In this document: positions 33,717 through 43,117 of the stretch, piece after piece | How the letters are laid out: each line of letters opens with the position of its first letter | Numbering within the stretch: position 1 is the stretch's first letter | Source of the DNA: Cyclobacteriaceae bacterium | GTDB lineage: Bacteria; Bacteroidota; Bacteroidia; Cytophagales; Cyclobacteriaceae | NCBI GenBank assembly: GCA_019638355.1 | Contig: JAHBTY010000006.1 | Location: forward strand, 124,001 to 188,000 | DNA: 64,000 nucleotides | Direction of reading: 5' to 3' | Translations under genes and position numbers: made by a program | Notes under the pieces: model-generated | Told to the model about the DNA's origin: nothing | Databases searched by the model: none | What the model saw: only the letters and a program-made list of their open reading frames with translations

Positions 33717-35573
33717 ATGAGCACAATTAGAATTGGTGGCGCAACGGTAAATCAAACTCCACTCGATTGGCTTGGAAACAAAACCCACATTATTGATGCC
33801 ATTGAAGCCGCCAGGCATGAACAAGTAAAACTGCTTTGTTTTCCGGAATTGAGTATTACCGGTTATGGTTGCGAAGATTTATTCTTAAGTGATTGGTTGA
33901 GTGAAAAAGCCTGGCATATACTTTTGGAAATTATTCCTCACACGCAAGGTATTGCAGTTTGCGTTGGCTTACCCTTGCGCATGGAGGGCATCACCTATAA
34001 TGGTGCCTGTGTAATTCACAATCAAAAAATTCTGGGCATTGCGTTAAAACAAAACCTCGCGCGCGATGGCGTACATTATGAACCCCGCTGGTTCGATGCC
34101 TGGAAAATCAACACCGTACTTGAACTTACGCGAGACAACTTTACATTTCCGGTTGGTGATTTAGTTTTTGAGCTGGAAGGAATAAAGTTTGGGTTTGAAA
34201 TTTGTGAAGATGCCTGGAGAAAAGAAAAGCGACCAGGTTACAGGCTTGCGCAACGCGGTGTTAACCTGATTTTAAACCCAAGTGCCAGCCACTTTGCTAT
34301 GGGCAAAAGTCAGTTGCGCGAGCAAGAAGTGGTAAAAGATGGATCGCGCATGTTTAACTGTGCTTATCTGTTTGTAAACCTGTTGGGCAATGAAGCTGGC
34401 CGCATGATTTACGATGGCGACATAATTTTTGGTTTAAAGGGTGAGGTTATTCAATTGAACAACCGGTTGTCCTTAAAGCCATTTAATTTAGTTTGGTGCG
34501 ATGTTGATTTTAGTAATCTCAATGCTACAGAAAAACATCCGCTAACCGATAGTAAAGTAAAGAATGAAGAATTTATCAAAGCCACATCTTTGGCTTTGTT
34601 CGACTACTTGCGCAAAAGTAAAGCAAAGGGTTATGTGTTAAGTTTAAGTGGTGGCGCTGATTCTTCCTTGTGTGCCATACTGGTTGCCGAAATGGTAAGG
34701 CGTGGTGTACAGGAATTAGGTGCCGAAAAATTTTGCGAAGCCGTAAACATTCCGCTCTCAACATCAACAAATGAAATTACTGGCAAGCTGCTTACCTGTG
34801 CGTATCAGGGAACAAAAAATTCATCGGAAGCAACGTTTACCTCATCGCAAAAGCTTGCGCAATCAATCGGGGCTGGCTTTCACCACTGGGCGATTGACGA
34901 TGAGGTAGAATCGTACGAAAGTAAAATCGAGAAAGTATTAGGCAGGCCCCTTACGTGGGAGCAGGACGATATTGCAAGGCAAAACATCCAGGCAAGAAGT
35001 CGTTCGCCCATTATCTGGATGTTAGCAAACCTTAAACGAGCTGTCTTATTAACCACCTCTAATCGCAGCGAAGGCGATGTGGGTTACGCTACTATGGATG
35101 GCGATACCAGTGGAAGCCTTGCACCCATTGCCGGAATTGATAAGCCTTTTATTTTGCAATGGTTAAAGTGGGCCGAAAAAGAGTTGGGGTATACCGGCCT
35201 GAGTTATGTAAACAATCTTACTCCCACTGCCGAACTTCGGCCAAGCGATCGTGCACAGACTGACGAAAAAGATTTAATGCCTTACCCGGTACTACTGCAA
35301 ATTGAACGGCTGGCAATTAACAAGCGATTTTCACCGTTACAAGTTTACATGAAACTGAAAGACCAAAATTTACCAGGAGTTACCAACTCGGAAACACTAA
35401 AAAATTATGTGCGTAAATTTTTCAGGTTATGGGCAGCCAACCAATGGAAGCGCGAACGCCTTGCTCCATCCTTCCATTTGGACGAGTGGAATGTTGACCC
35501 ACGAAGTTGGTGCCGCTTCCCTATACTTTCAGCAGGTTTTAAGTTTGAGTTAGAAGAACTGGACGGCCTCTAA
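33717..35573 (+). CDS. nadE: Glutamine-dependent NAD+ synthetase
   Basis: Makes NAD+ from deamido-NAD+, ATP and glutamine. The 618-residue protein joins an N-terminal nitrilase-type glutaminase with its Glu44-Lys111-Cys163 triad (CFPELS, LKQNLA, FEICEDAW) to a C-terminal NAD synthetase domain with the pyrophosphatase loop LSGGADSS (about 310-317). ATG at 33717 is chosen, 11 bp after the rnc stop. An inverted repeat and the lgt promoter follow. Confidence 0.95.
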   Translation: MSTIRIGGATVNQTPLDWLGNKTHIIDAIEAARHEQVKLLCFPELSITGYGCEDLFLSDWLSEKAWHILLEIIPHTQGIAVCVGLPLRMEGITYNGACVIHNQKILGIALKQNLARDGVHYEPRWFDAWKINTVLELTRDNFTFPVGDLVFELEGIKFGFEICEDAWRKEKRPGYRLAQRGVNLILNPSASHFAMGKSQLREQEVVKDGSRMFNCAYLFVNLLGNEAGRMIYDGDIIFGLKGEVIQLNNRLSLKPFNLVWCDVDFSNLNATEKHPLTDSKVKNEEFIKATSLALFDYLRKSKAKGYVLSLSGGADSSLCAILVAEMVRRGVQELGAEKFCEAVNIPLSTSTNEITGKLLTCAYQGTKNSSEATFTSSQKLAQSIGAGFHHWAIDDEVESYESKIEKVLGRPLTWEQDDIARQNIQARSRSPIIWMLANLKRAVLLTTSNRSEGDVGYATMDGDTSGSLAPIAGIDKPFILQWLKWAEKELGYTGLSYVNNLTPTAELRPSDRAQTDEKDLMPYPVLLQIERLAINKRFSPLQVYMKLKDQNLPGVTNSETLKNYVRKFFRLWAANQWKRERLAPSFHLDEWNVDPRSWCRFPILSAGFKFELEELDGL

Positions 35574-35577
35574 AGCT

Positions 35578-35622
35578 AAACCTTTCAGTCTTAATTTCTA
35601 AGCTTAAAGACCTGAAAGGTTT
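35578..35622. repeat. Intergenic inverted repeat
   Basis: AAACCTTTCAG (35578-35588) and CTGAAAGGTTT (35612-35622) form an 11-bp stem directly after the nadE stop; inner bases GTCTTAA/TTAAAGAC can extend it with mismatches. It may be a terminator-like or REP-like element. Confidence 0.55.
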
Positions 35623-35647
35623 AAATCGCAAACTGGCAATTTGCCCT

Positions 35648-35655
35648 TATATTTG
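35648..35655 (+). promoter_or_regulatory. -7 element before lgt
   Basis: TATATTTG, a perfect TAnnTTTG, 42 nt before the lgt ATG. No clear TTTG is found at the -33 position. Confidence 0.4.
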
Positions 35656-35697
35656 CCTCTTACCGGTATCAGAACCCGGACTTAATAAGTTTGAACT

Positions 35698-36807
35698 ATG
35701 GCATTTTTAAGTTATGTAATCTGGAATACCAGTCCTGAAATTTTTTCGGTTGGATCATTTGCCCTCCGTTGGTATGGATTACTTTTTGCTGCTGGCTTTT
35801 TACTGAGCCAACAAGTATTGTATTATATATTCCGTAAGGAAGGTAAACCAGAAAGTGATGTTGATTCACTCACCATCTACATGGTTGTAGCCACTATTGT
35901 AGGTGCTCGCCTAGGTCATGTTATTTTTTACCAACCCGAACTGTTTATAGAAGATCCGCTCAGCATCATCCTGCCCTTCGAATTTTCGCCATTTCGGTTT
36001 ACCGGTTTACAAGGTTTGGCCAGCCACGGTGGTGCCTTTGGAATTTTATTTGCCCTATGGTTATACAGTCGCAAAAAGAAACCGGGGCAAAATTACCTGC
36101 AGGTGTTAGATCGTATTGTAATTGTAGTTGCGCTTACCGGTGCATTAATTCGTTTGGGTAATTTTTTTAATTCAGAAATTATTGGTTTACCAACCAGCAA
36201 CCCGCTTAGTGTGGTTTTTGTAAATCGGGTAACGGAAAGTTTTACTTCTAAAAAAGACAGCCCGGTACAATATGTAAAGGTAGAGCGCAACAAAGATTTA
36301 CCCGAAGGTGCCAATGGCCGCGTTCCAATTTATATCTATGTAGTTTTTAAACCAGGAGTTGAACAACTGAAAGCAAAGAATTACCTGGAAGGCGATATTC
36401 AATACTACTTGAATTACTTTGATGAGTACATCGATAACCAGGGTTCATCATTAAAATACCAGGGCGATATTGATGGCGATGGTAATTATATTGCCCGCAT
36501 TACTACATTTGGCATTGCCCGCCACCCCGCACAACTTTACGAATCCATTTCATGTATCGTGTTGTTCTTAATCTTGTTCCTGATCTGGAATCGCAAAAAA
36601 GAAAAAACGCCTACGGGTTTAATTTTTGGTTTATTCATGATCATTTTGTGGGGTTTGCGCTTTGCCTACGAATTTTTGAAAGAAGATCAGGTAGCGTTTG
36701 AAAAAGGTATGACGCTTAACATGGGGCAACTACTAAGCATACCATTGTTTGTTGCCGGTATTCTCATACTGATCTGGGCCCTTCGTAAAAAAGTAAAAAC
36801 GGTTTAA
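35698..36807 (+). CDS. lgt: Prolipoprotein diacylglyceryl transferase
   Basis: Transfers a diacylglyceryl group from phosphatidylglycerol to the lipobox cysteine of prolipoproteins. The 369-residue membrane protein has the conserved GARLGHVIFY, SHGGAFG and LIRLGNFFNSE motifs, and ARHPAQLYE after the loop. The length is above the usual 270 or so: an extra soluble segment of roughly 75 residues lies between NFFNSEIIG and ARHPAQLYE (about residues 168-272), probably periplasmic. Bacteroidota Lgt proteins often carry such an insertion. Confidence 0.95.
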   Translation: MAFLSYVIWNTSPEIFSVGSFALRWYGLLFAAGFLLSQQVLYYIFRKEGKPESDVDSLTIYMVVATIVGARLGHVIFYQPELFIEDPLSIILPFEFSPFRFTGLQGLASHGGAFGILFALWLYSRKKKPGQNYLQVLDRIVIVVALTGALIRLGNFFNSEIIGLPTSNPLSVVFVNRVTESFTSKKDSPVQYVKVERNKDLPEGANGRVPIYIYVVFKPGVEQLKAKNYLEGDIQYYLNYFDEYIDNQGSSLKYQGDIDGDGNYIARITTFGIARHPAQLYESISCIVLFLILFLIWNRKKEKTPTGLIFGLFMIILWGLRFAYEFLKEDQVAFEKGMTLNMGQLLSIPLFVAGILILIWALRKKVKTV

Positions 36808-36828
36808 CAGCAGCCGGAGTGGCAACAC

Positions 36829-38244
36829 ATGTGGGCATTATTAGTTGGTTTGTTGGGATTTACTGCGCAACCGGTTGCTACGGATACACTTCGCCCGTTT
36901 AACGATACTACCAATCGGGTAGTTACCGTAAACCGTATATTAATTATTGGCAATAAGATTACGCGCGAAACTATTATCTCGCGCGAACTGGACGTAAAGT
37001 CAGGTGATACTATTAGTATCAAAAGACTTACTAAACTTATTGAACAAGACCAGCGAAAAATTTATAATCTTCGGTTGTTTAATACAGTTGAAGTAAGATG
37101 GCTTCCCATAACTTACCAACAGGTGGATATTCTGGTAGAAGTAACCGAGCGGTGGTACACCTTTCCGGTACCAATATTTGAACTATCTGATCGTAATTTC
37201 AATGAATGGTGGCAAAATTATAACCACGACTTCAGGCGCGTAAACTACGGGCTGCGGCTGTATCAGTACAATTTCAGAGGTCGTAATGAAACGTTGCGTC
37301 TTACCGCCCAATTTGGTTTTACAAGGCGTTTTGAACTTAGTTACCGTATTCCGTATATCGATCAAAAACAAAAGCACGGACTAATTTTTGATTTTAGTTA
37401 CAGCGAACCACGCAACCTTGCCTACTTTACCGAAGATCACAAATTAGTGTTTAGAAGCGATCGGCAACGCCTGCGCACCTCTTACATTTCGGGCATCTCT
37501 TATACTTTTCGTAAAAGTTTTTATCAAACCCACACCTTTCAATTTCAGAACCAGCAGAATTCCATTTCCGATTCAATTGCATACTATAATCCTAACTATT
37601 TTGGTAGCAGTAGTAAAAACCAATCGTTTAGCACCATTCGTTATCTTTTCAATGCCGACCATCGCGATGTTTTTGCTTATCCGCTAAAAGGATATCAGGT
37701 TACAGCGATGGCCTCCAAATCCGGCTTGGGTTTTGGTTCTGTTAACTTATGGGAGGTGAGCGCCAGTTATGCGCGCTATATAACATTGGGCCATCACTTT
37801 TACCTTTCCAACTACACCTCGGCATATGCAAGCTCACCCAACAATCAACCTTACTATTTATACAATGCGTTGGGTTATAAGCGGCAGTTGGTTAAGGGCT
37901 ATGAAGTATATGTAATTGAAGGGCCCGTATTTTTTCTGAACAAAAGCACACTGCGGAAGAAAATCTTTTCGCGCACCTGGGAGTTGGACGGGTTAGCGAT
38001 TGAACAGTTTCGATATTTTCCATTGGCCATCTACCTCAAAAGCTACCTCGACATGGGTTATGTTGATAATTATCCGTACTACGAAAACTTAAATTTAAAT
38101 ACCCGGCTTTCAAACCGATTACTTGCCGGTGTCGGTACTGGTATTGATATCGTAACGGCTTATGATGCTGTTATCCGATTGGAGTACACCTTTACCCGCG
38201 AAAAAACACAGGGTTTCTTTCTGCACATGAAGAAAGAGTTTTGA
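36829..38244 (+). CDS. BamA/TamA-like outer-membrane protein with one POTRA domain
   Basis: A 471-residue secreted protein: an N-terminal signal, a POTRA-like domain (about residues 30-105, IIGNKITRETIISREL), then a beta-barrel of the bacterial surface antigen type ending in a Phe (HMKKEF). One POTRA and a small barrel make it a distant BamA/TamA relative, not BamA itself. The substrate is not known. It ends directly against the convergent phosphatase gene with no gap. Confidence 0.75.
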   Translation: MWALLVGLLGFTAQPVATDTLRPFNDTTNRVVTVNRILIIGNKITRETIISRELDVKSGDTISIKRLTKLIEQDQRKIYNLRLFNTVEVRWLPITYQQVDILVEVTERWYTFPVPIFELSDRNFNEWWQNYNHDFRRVNYGLRLYQYNFRGRNETLRLTAQFGFTRRFELSYRIPYIDQKQKHGLIFDFSYSEPRNLAYFTEDHKLVFRSDRQRLRTSYISGISYTFRKSFYQTHTFQFQNQQNSISDSIAYYNPNYFGSSSKNQSFSTIRYLFNADHRDVFAYPLKGYQVTAMASKSGLGFGSVNLWEVSASYARYITLGHHFYLSNYTSAYASSPNNQPYYLYNALGYKRQLVKGYEVYVIEGPVFFLNKSTLRKKIFSRTWELDGLAIEQFRYFPLAIYLKSYLDMGYVDNYPYYENLNLNTRLSNRLLAGVGTGIDIVTAYDAVIRLEYTFTREKTQGFFLHMKKEF

Positions 38245-40071
38245 TTACTTTTTATTCAAAAGTTGCTTGATCTTTACGAATATCGCTGTATTGAGATAAA
38301 CTCCCTTAAAATATTCTGAACCCGGCCCATAGGCAAAAACCGGAACTGGAATACCGCTGTGATCGGTAGTACTAAAGGCACCTTGTACAAAACCAGTTTT
38401 CAAATCACCATCGATGAGTGAAAGTCCACCGGTTTCATGATCGGCTGTTATAATCAGTAATGTATCATCATCTGCATCCACAAACTTCATTGCTTCGGCT
38501 GCAGTTTTATCAAAATCCAATACTTCGGTTACAATATAACCCAAGTTGTTGGCATGCCCGCCCCAATCAATCTGTGCGCCCTCAACCATAATAAAGAATT
38601 TTTTACCCTTCCCGGAAAAAACCTGTAAGCTCTTATTCAACGACCGGCTTAAAATTTCACCCCTTCCCTTTTGTATGGGGAGCACCGTCTCGTTATCCAA
38701 TATCACAAACCTGGAGTTAGTAATGGTATCTAATGCTGCAAAGCGGGTGGCTACAGTATAGCCTTGCTTTTTAAGAGTATCTAAGAGATTTCGGTTGTCT
38801 TTCCGTTCTGAAAAATTTTTCATACCACCGCCAATCAAAATGTCCACTTTACTTTTTAGAAAGTCGTTTGCAATAGGCTCGCTCATGCCACGTTCGGGCT
38901 GATGCGCATAAAACGATGCTGGCGTAGCTCCGGTAACATCATCGCTGGTAATTAATGCTGTATGGTAGTTTTGTTGGCGAAGTATCTCAACCAAGGTTGC
39001 AACCGGCTGTCCGTTTGCATCAACACCAATGTATCGGTTATTGGTAAGCGTACCGGTAGCTAGGGCTGTTGCTCCGGCTGCTGAATCGGTAATGTAATTA
39101 TTAGCCGAGGCTGTTACACATAAACCTACTGTTGGAATATTAAAAATGGAAAGGCTACCGTGGTTAGCAGTATAGCCACTATAAAGTTGCGCCAATCCTG
39201 TTCCATCACCAATCAGGAGTATTATATTTTGAGGCGTTTTTTTCCATTTAACTTTCGGTGCCGGAACATAAGCTGTATGCGAAACCTCACCCTGATAGGT
39301 AGTAAACTCACGATTTTTAAAAAATTGAACACACGCCTCTACGTGATCGGTATTAATAATATCGGCCTTCACAAGCGAGATCAACTTCATCCAGGCGCTG
39401 ATAAAATCAGGGGCACCCCAAAACCGCACAGGTTTTCCTACTGCATGCGCTTTTGAAACCACATCTTTTACCCGTTCGTAATGTTCTTTCACCAAAACAC
39501 CTTTTCCATTCCAGTTGGTTAAAGCAGCCATGCTTGTGCTAATCATTACCACTCGTTGCAATTGGTCAGGTGTATAATTTATGGCCGGCCGACCATCAAA
39601 GTATAACCATGATGGATATTGACTCCATGTGTGCGGGGCCGGCATATTACCACTAATGGCGATTCTAAAATTTTTTGAATGGATTAACTCCGGGTATGTG
39701 CTTACAATATTTATCAGAGCAGGCAACGTAACGGAGGCTTCGGTTTTTAAATCAATCATGAGCGTAAGCATTTTTTCACGATCGGTATAAGCAAACCCGT
39801 TGTTTTCAAGAATTTTTTGTTTTAGAGGTGTGAGGTACAACTCCTGCAGTGTTTTGGCTTGTGCAAGTTCCTTTTCGGTATGGGCCACACGCAGATTATT
39901 GTCAACCAAAAAAACATCGGCCTCAATAAACCCTACCTGGTTTTCATAAGCCGTATAGAATGGTCGTGGCGTTGCATAATCATTATGAGCAAATATGGAA
40001 GAGGATGAATAGGGTTGTCCAATTACGGAAAAAGTCCATACAAGTTGAATAGAAAAGAGGATGAATTTCAT
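38245..40071 (-). CDS. Secreted fused phosphodiesterase-like / alkaline phosphatase
   Basis: A 608-residue protein with a signal peptide. The N-terminal half (about 22-265) looks like a PI-PLC/glycerophosphodiesterase barrel: IFAHNDY with His29, FIEADVF with Glu50 and Asp52, AHTEKEL with His64. The C-terminal half (about 280-605) is an alkaline phosphatase: metal ligand Asp289 (LIGDGTG), nucleophile Ser330 in ITDSAAGATALATG, EGAQIDWGGHANN, and ADHETGG. It can be expected to take a phosphodiester to free phosphate outside the cytoplasm. It follows the phospholipase gene by 62 bp in the susCD locus. Confidence 0.88.
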   Translation of the reverse strand: MKFILFSIQLVWTFSVIGQPYSSSSIFAHNDYATPRPFYTAYENQVGFIEADVFLVDNNLRVAHTEKELAQAKTLQELYLTPLKQKILENNGFAYTDREKMLTLMIDLKTEASVTLPALINIVSTYPELIHSKNFRIAISGNMPAPHTWSQYPSWLYFDGRPAINYTPDQLQRVVMISTSMAALTNWNGKGVLVKEHYERVKDVVSKAHAVGKPVRFWGAPDFISAWMKLISLVKADIINTDHVEACVQFFKNREFTTYQGEVSHTAYVPAPKVKWKKTPQNIILLIGDGTGLAQLYSGYTANHGSLSIFNIPTVGLCVTASANNYITDSAAGATALATGTLTNNRYIGVDANGQPVATLVEILRQQNYHTALITSDDVTGATPASFYAHQPERGMSEPIANDFLKSKVDILIGGGMKNFSERKDNRNLLDTLKKQGYTVATRFAALDTITNSRFVILDNETVLPIQKGRGEILSRSLNKSLQVFSGKGKKFFIMVEGAQIDWGGHANNLGYIVTEVLDFDKTAAEAMKFVDADDDTLLIITADHETGGLSLIDGDLKTGFVQGAFSTTDHSGIPVPVFAYGPGSEYFKGVYLNTAIFVKIKQLLNKK

Positions 40072-40133
40072 TTCTGAGTTTGTTTTTGCTTAGCTGTTCT
40101 TACTGAAAGATGATGCGTTTCATTGGTATGTTT

Positions 40134-41228
40134 TTATTTCAAGTTGCAAGCTTTTGATTTACTAAGTACCGGATTGCATTGGCTGTATTTACCATCAAAT
40201 GAAATTTCAAAGTCATTATTAGGACTTAGTGATTTTTGATAATAGTCTGTTGAAATTACGTGTGCACCCGAGCGAACAGCAGCTTCAAATCTGCTTTTAT
40301 TTCCGGTTCGGGCCTCGCGCGTGTCGGCATCGGAACGGGTACGAACCATAAAGCCCATCTTGACGTGCTCAATTATATTTTTTTCTTGTTTAATCGGATC
40401 ATTCATAATTAAAAAAGCTGCGTGAGAATTGTCCGGATGGGTGTTGGAAAACATGGGCCTTGTATAGGTGTCATCATCTTTTACATATAAAGCTGTTAAC
40501 TCCTTATCGGCATCTAACACAAATAGGATTTTTCCCCGCACCTTATCAAGGTTTGGCCAGCCATTATGGATAACTGCCTCGCGTAATGTTTTTGCATTTC
40601 CCTTTACCTGACCGGGAGTAATCAAATGAGCAGTACTAAAAACTTCTAAAATCTCTTTATCCAATGCATCAAAAACTTCTTTATCAAACGGGATTACTCG
40701 AGTAAAGTCGGGTTTATCAAGTCCTGAACTTTTTGGATTGATGGTGATTATAATCGGCAAATGATTGGTGTGTGATTTTGACCAATCACGAATAAACGAT
40801 AAACATATTTTGAATGTGTAGCAGTGGGTTCTGAAATCGATATCGGGTATGTGCAGCACTTTAAAACCCGGCTGCTGCATTACATCTGCATCATACGGTT
40901 TAACTTCAATTCCTTGAGACGCTAGTATATCAATACCTTTCGGCTTTGAGAACCTACCACCATCAGGATCGTAGAGTACATCAATTTCCAAACTTCTAAG
41001 GCCCAGATCTAATTGTTGTGTAATGGAGATGTGGGAATAGTCCAATCCTGTTGCCGCTGGGTTTTCAGATAAGATGAAATTCAATAATGGTTGTTCTATT
41101 TCAATTTTGTAACTATTGTGGCTACCGATTACCTGCGTTTGATTCATTTTGAGTGGTTGCCCTTGAATGCTGCCCCAATACAAACAATACACCAGCGCTA
41201 CAATAAAGTGTTTGTACAAATGCTTCAT
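40134..41228 (-). CDS. Ca2+-dependent phosphoinositide-specific phospholipase C
   Basis: A 364-residue protein with a signal peptide (about residues 1-24). Its opening VIGSHNSYKI (His37, Asn38), LRSLEIDVLYDPDGG and VLHIPDIDF place it in the PI-PLC-C1 family, members of which cleave phosphatidylinositol or related lipids. Metal ligands are expected in SLEIDV and DPDGG. It lies downstream of susD, beyond a hairpin terminator, and upstream of the fused phosphatase, so the pair fit one degradation route. The actual substrate is inferred. Confidence 0.85.
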   Translation of the reverse strand: MKHLYKHFIVALVYCLYWGSIQGQPLKMNQTQVIGSHNSYKIEIEQPLLNFILSENPAATGLDYSHISITQQLDLGLRSLEIDVLYDPDGGRFSKPKGIDILASQGIEVKPYDADVMQQPGFKVLHIPDIDFRTHCYTFKICLSFIRDWSKSHTNHLPIIITINPKSSGLDKPDFTRVIPFDKEVFDALDKEILEVFSTAHLITPGQVKGNAKTLREAVIHNGWPNLDKVRGKILFVLDADKELTALYVKDDDTYTRPMFSNTHPDNSHAAFLIMNDPIKQEKNIIEHVKMGFMVRTRSDADTREARTGNKSRFEAAVRSGAHVISTDYYQKSLSPNNDFEISFDGKYSQCNPVLSKSKACNLK

Positions 41229-41272
41229 CCTGTTATGAATTTAATGAATAAAAGGTAGGTATTGTTGGATTT

Positions 41273-41306
41273 AAAAAGGTCGAAAGCTACTATCGCTTTC
41301 GACCTT
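41273..41306 (-). terminator. Intrinsic terminator or attenuator between susD and the phospholipase gene
   Basis: On the minus strand AAGGTCGAAAGC (41306-41295) pairs with GCTTTCGACCTT (41287-41276), a perfect 12-bp stem with a 7-nt loop, followed by TTTTT. It is 24 bp after the susD stop. The phospholipase gene starts 45 bp further on and no clear promoter is seen between, so partial read-through is likely. Confidence 0.85.
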
Positions 41307-41329
41307 CTATGGTTAGATTTTTTTGAAAA

Positions 41330-43072
41330 TTAATACCCTTGGTTCTGCGACAAAAATCCGGGCAGGTTGGAAGCACCGTCAATTGCTTTTTGAGGTATAG
41401 GGAAAAGTCTTTTTGCTACATCGTTATCAGTTTTACCTGTCCAGGTACTTTCATATTTTCCAAAGCGTATCTGATAATTTCTTCTAAAGCCTTCCCAATA
41501 CAGTTCAAACCCGGCTTCACGAAATAATATATCAAGGTTAATCGAAGTTAAAGCTGCCGGTGTTTGTGCAGGTCTTGCATTTCTGGAAGTACGAAGAGTA
41601 TTTATATCAGCCAATGCACCCACATTATCGCCATTTCTCAACTTAGCTTCAGCACGCATCAGGTAAATTTCACCCAGGCGAATCAATACAATATCCACAC
41701 TGCTATAAGAACAACAGTCGGGAGAAGTTTTACTGAACTGATATTTTGAGAACCGGTGCCCAGTATGGTGTAAACTGCCCTGATCGGTAAAATCAACTTG
41801 TTTTATATGATCGACATAGGCCCGGCTTGCACCGCTGGTTCTTGCATTGATAACGGGATAAATCCGCACTTTACCATCAGCACATTTCAGGATATTACCG
41901 GCCGCATCTTTTCTAGGCCCCCATATCTTGCCGCGCAGTATTCCTCTGTTAATTTGAAAATCTAATGCATCCACGCAGAAGTAATGTTCAGAATCATTAG
42001 CAGGTGATACGTTGGTAAGGTCTTTCAGATTTTCGGGTACGATTGTATTTTCCTGGAAGAAGCGCGCATCAGCTACAGCCGGATCGACATTACCATAGGC
42101 ATCAACCCACGTTTGATAAAAATCAGGTGTTAACGCTGCAGCATCTGTACCCCGTGTGTTCGGCCACTCAGGGCGCGGTACCAAATCACCAGAAATTGAC
42201 CAATATGCCCACCGGCTATGCTCTGTTTGAAGTACGCCTCGCTGGTCGAGTGAGAAAATGATTTCCGGATTGGTGTTATTGTTATCATTAAACAATGCAA
42301 AATACTCAGGCGACAACGAGTAAGGCCCTGCAATGATCTCATTTGTGTATTGAATAACTTTCTGCATATCTGCCGACCGGAAGTCAGGCGTGCCATATGG
42401 ATTACGATATACTGCTGCATTTAAGTAAAGTCGGGCCAACAATGCCTTCACCGCATCTTTCGAAAATCTTCCACGGCCTTTATCATTACTAATTACATTC
42501 ACTACCGATAGTAGTTCACTCTCCAGGTAATCAATGGCATCTTGCCCTCTTAATACTACGGATAGTTGAGACGCACTTGATTTCTTGAATACGAGGCCCC
42601 AATTGTCAAGTAACAACATATTAAGGTATGCCTTCATAGCAATCATTTCAGCAAGGGCGTGTTGAGCCTCGGCATTGTTTGCTGCTTCAGGCTTTAATCT
42701 TTCTTCTGCTGCTACTGCTCTGGATAAATTCAATGTCAGATCAGTCCAGGTATCGCCTACCAATGCGTTTCCGGGGGTCATCAGATGTTGATGTACTGCA
42801 ATAAATTTTCCGCCATCAAACCAATCTCTTCCTCCACGATACGGCAGAATGGCTTCATCAGAAGCAATTTCCTGAAGACCAAAATTACGGGTATGCTGCC
42901 ATACATTACGAAGATAACCATAAGCCGGTGCTATTGATCCACTTACGGTTTCGGCCTGGCCGGTTCCGGTAAGCGACTCATCCAATACTTGCTCTTCCAG
43001 GCTGGTACAACTTAAGAATGCTAATAAAAATGCAAAGAGGGGAAACGTCTTATTGTACTTTATATTTTTCAT
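41330..43072 (-). CDS. SusD/RagB-family nutrient-binding lipoprotein
   Basis: A 580-residue surface lipoprotein with lipobox FLSC and Cys22. The alpha-helical SusD fold is shown by NLSRAVAAEERL, LLDNWGLVF, DAVKALLARLYLNAA, and the C-terminal signature VLIRLGEIYLMRAEAKLRNGD and LFREAGFELYWEGFRRNYQIRFG. It captures substrate for the SusC channel encoded just upstream (45-bp gap). Because the genes that follow are a phospholipase and a phosphatase, its ligand may be a phosphorylated compound and not a glycan. Confidence 0.95.
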   Translation of the reverse strand: MKNIKYNKTFPLFAFLLAFLSCTSLEEQVLDESLTGTGQAETVSGSIAPAYGYLRNVWQHTRNFGLQEIASDEAILPYRGGRDWFDGGKFIAVHQHLMTPGNALVGDTWTDLTLNLSRAVAAEERLKPEAANNAEAQHALAEMIAMKAYLNMLLLDNWGLVFKKSSASQLSVVLRGQDAIDYLESELLSVVNVISNDKGRGRFSKDAVKALLARLYLNAAVYRNPYGTPDFRSADMQKVIQYTNEIIAGPYSLSPEYFALFNDNNNTNPEIIFSLDQRGVLQTEHSRWAYWSISGDLVPRPEWPNTRGTDAAALTPDFYQTWVDAYGNVDPAVADARFFQENTIVPENLKDLTNVSPANDSEHYFCVDALDFQINRGILRGKIWGPRKDAAGNILKCADGKVRIYPVINARTSGASRAYVDHIKQVDFTDQGSLHHTGHRFSKYQFSKTSPDCCSYSSVDIVLIRLGEIYLMRAEAKLRNGDNVGALADINTLRTSRNARPAQTPAALTSINLDILFREAGFELYWEGFRRNYQIRFGKYESTWTGKTDNDVAKRLFPIPQKAIDGASNLPGFLSQNQGY

Positions 43073-43117
43073 ATTGTTCCGTTAGATGTTGTTGAAAAGA
43101 ATTGTTTGTCATTGATT

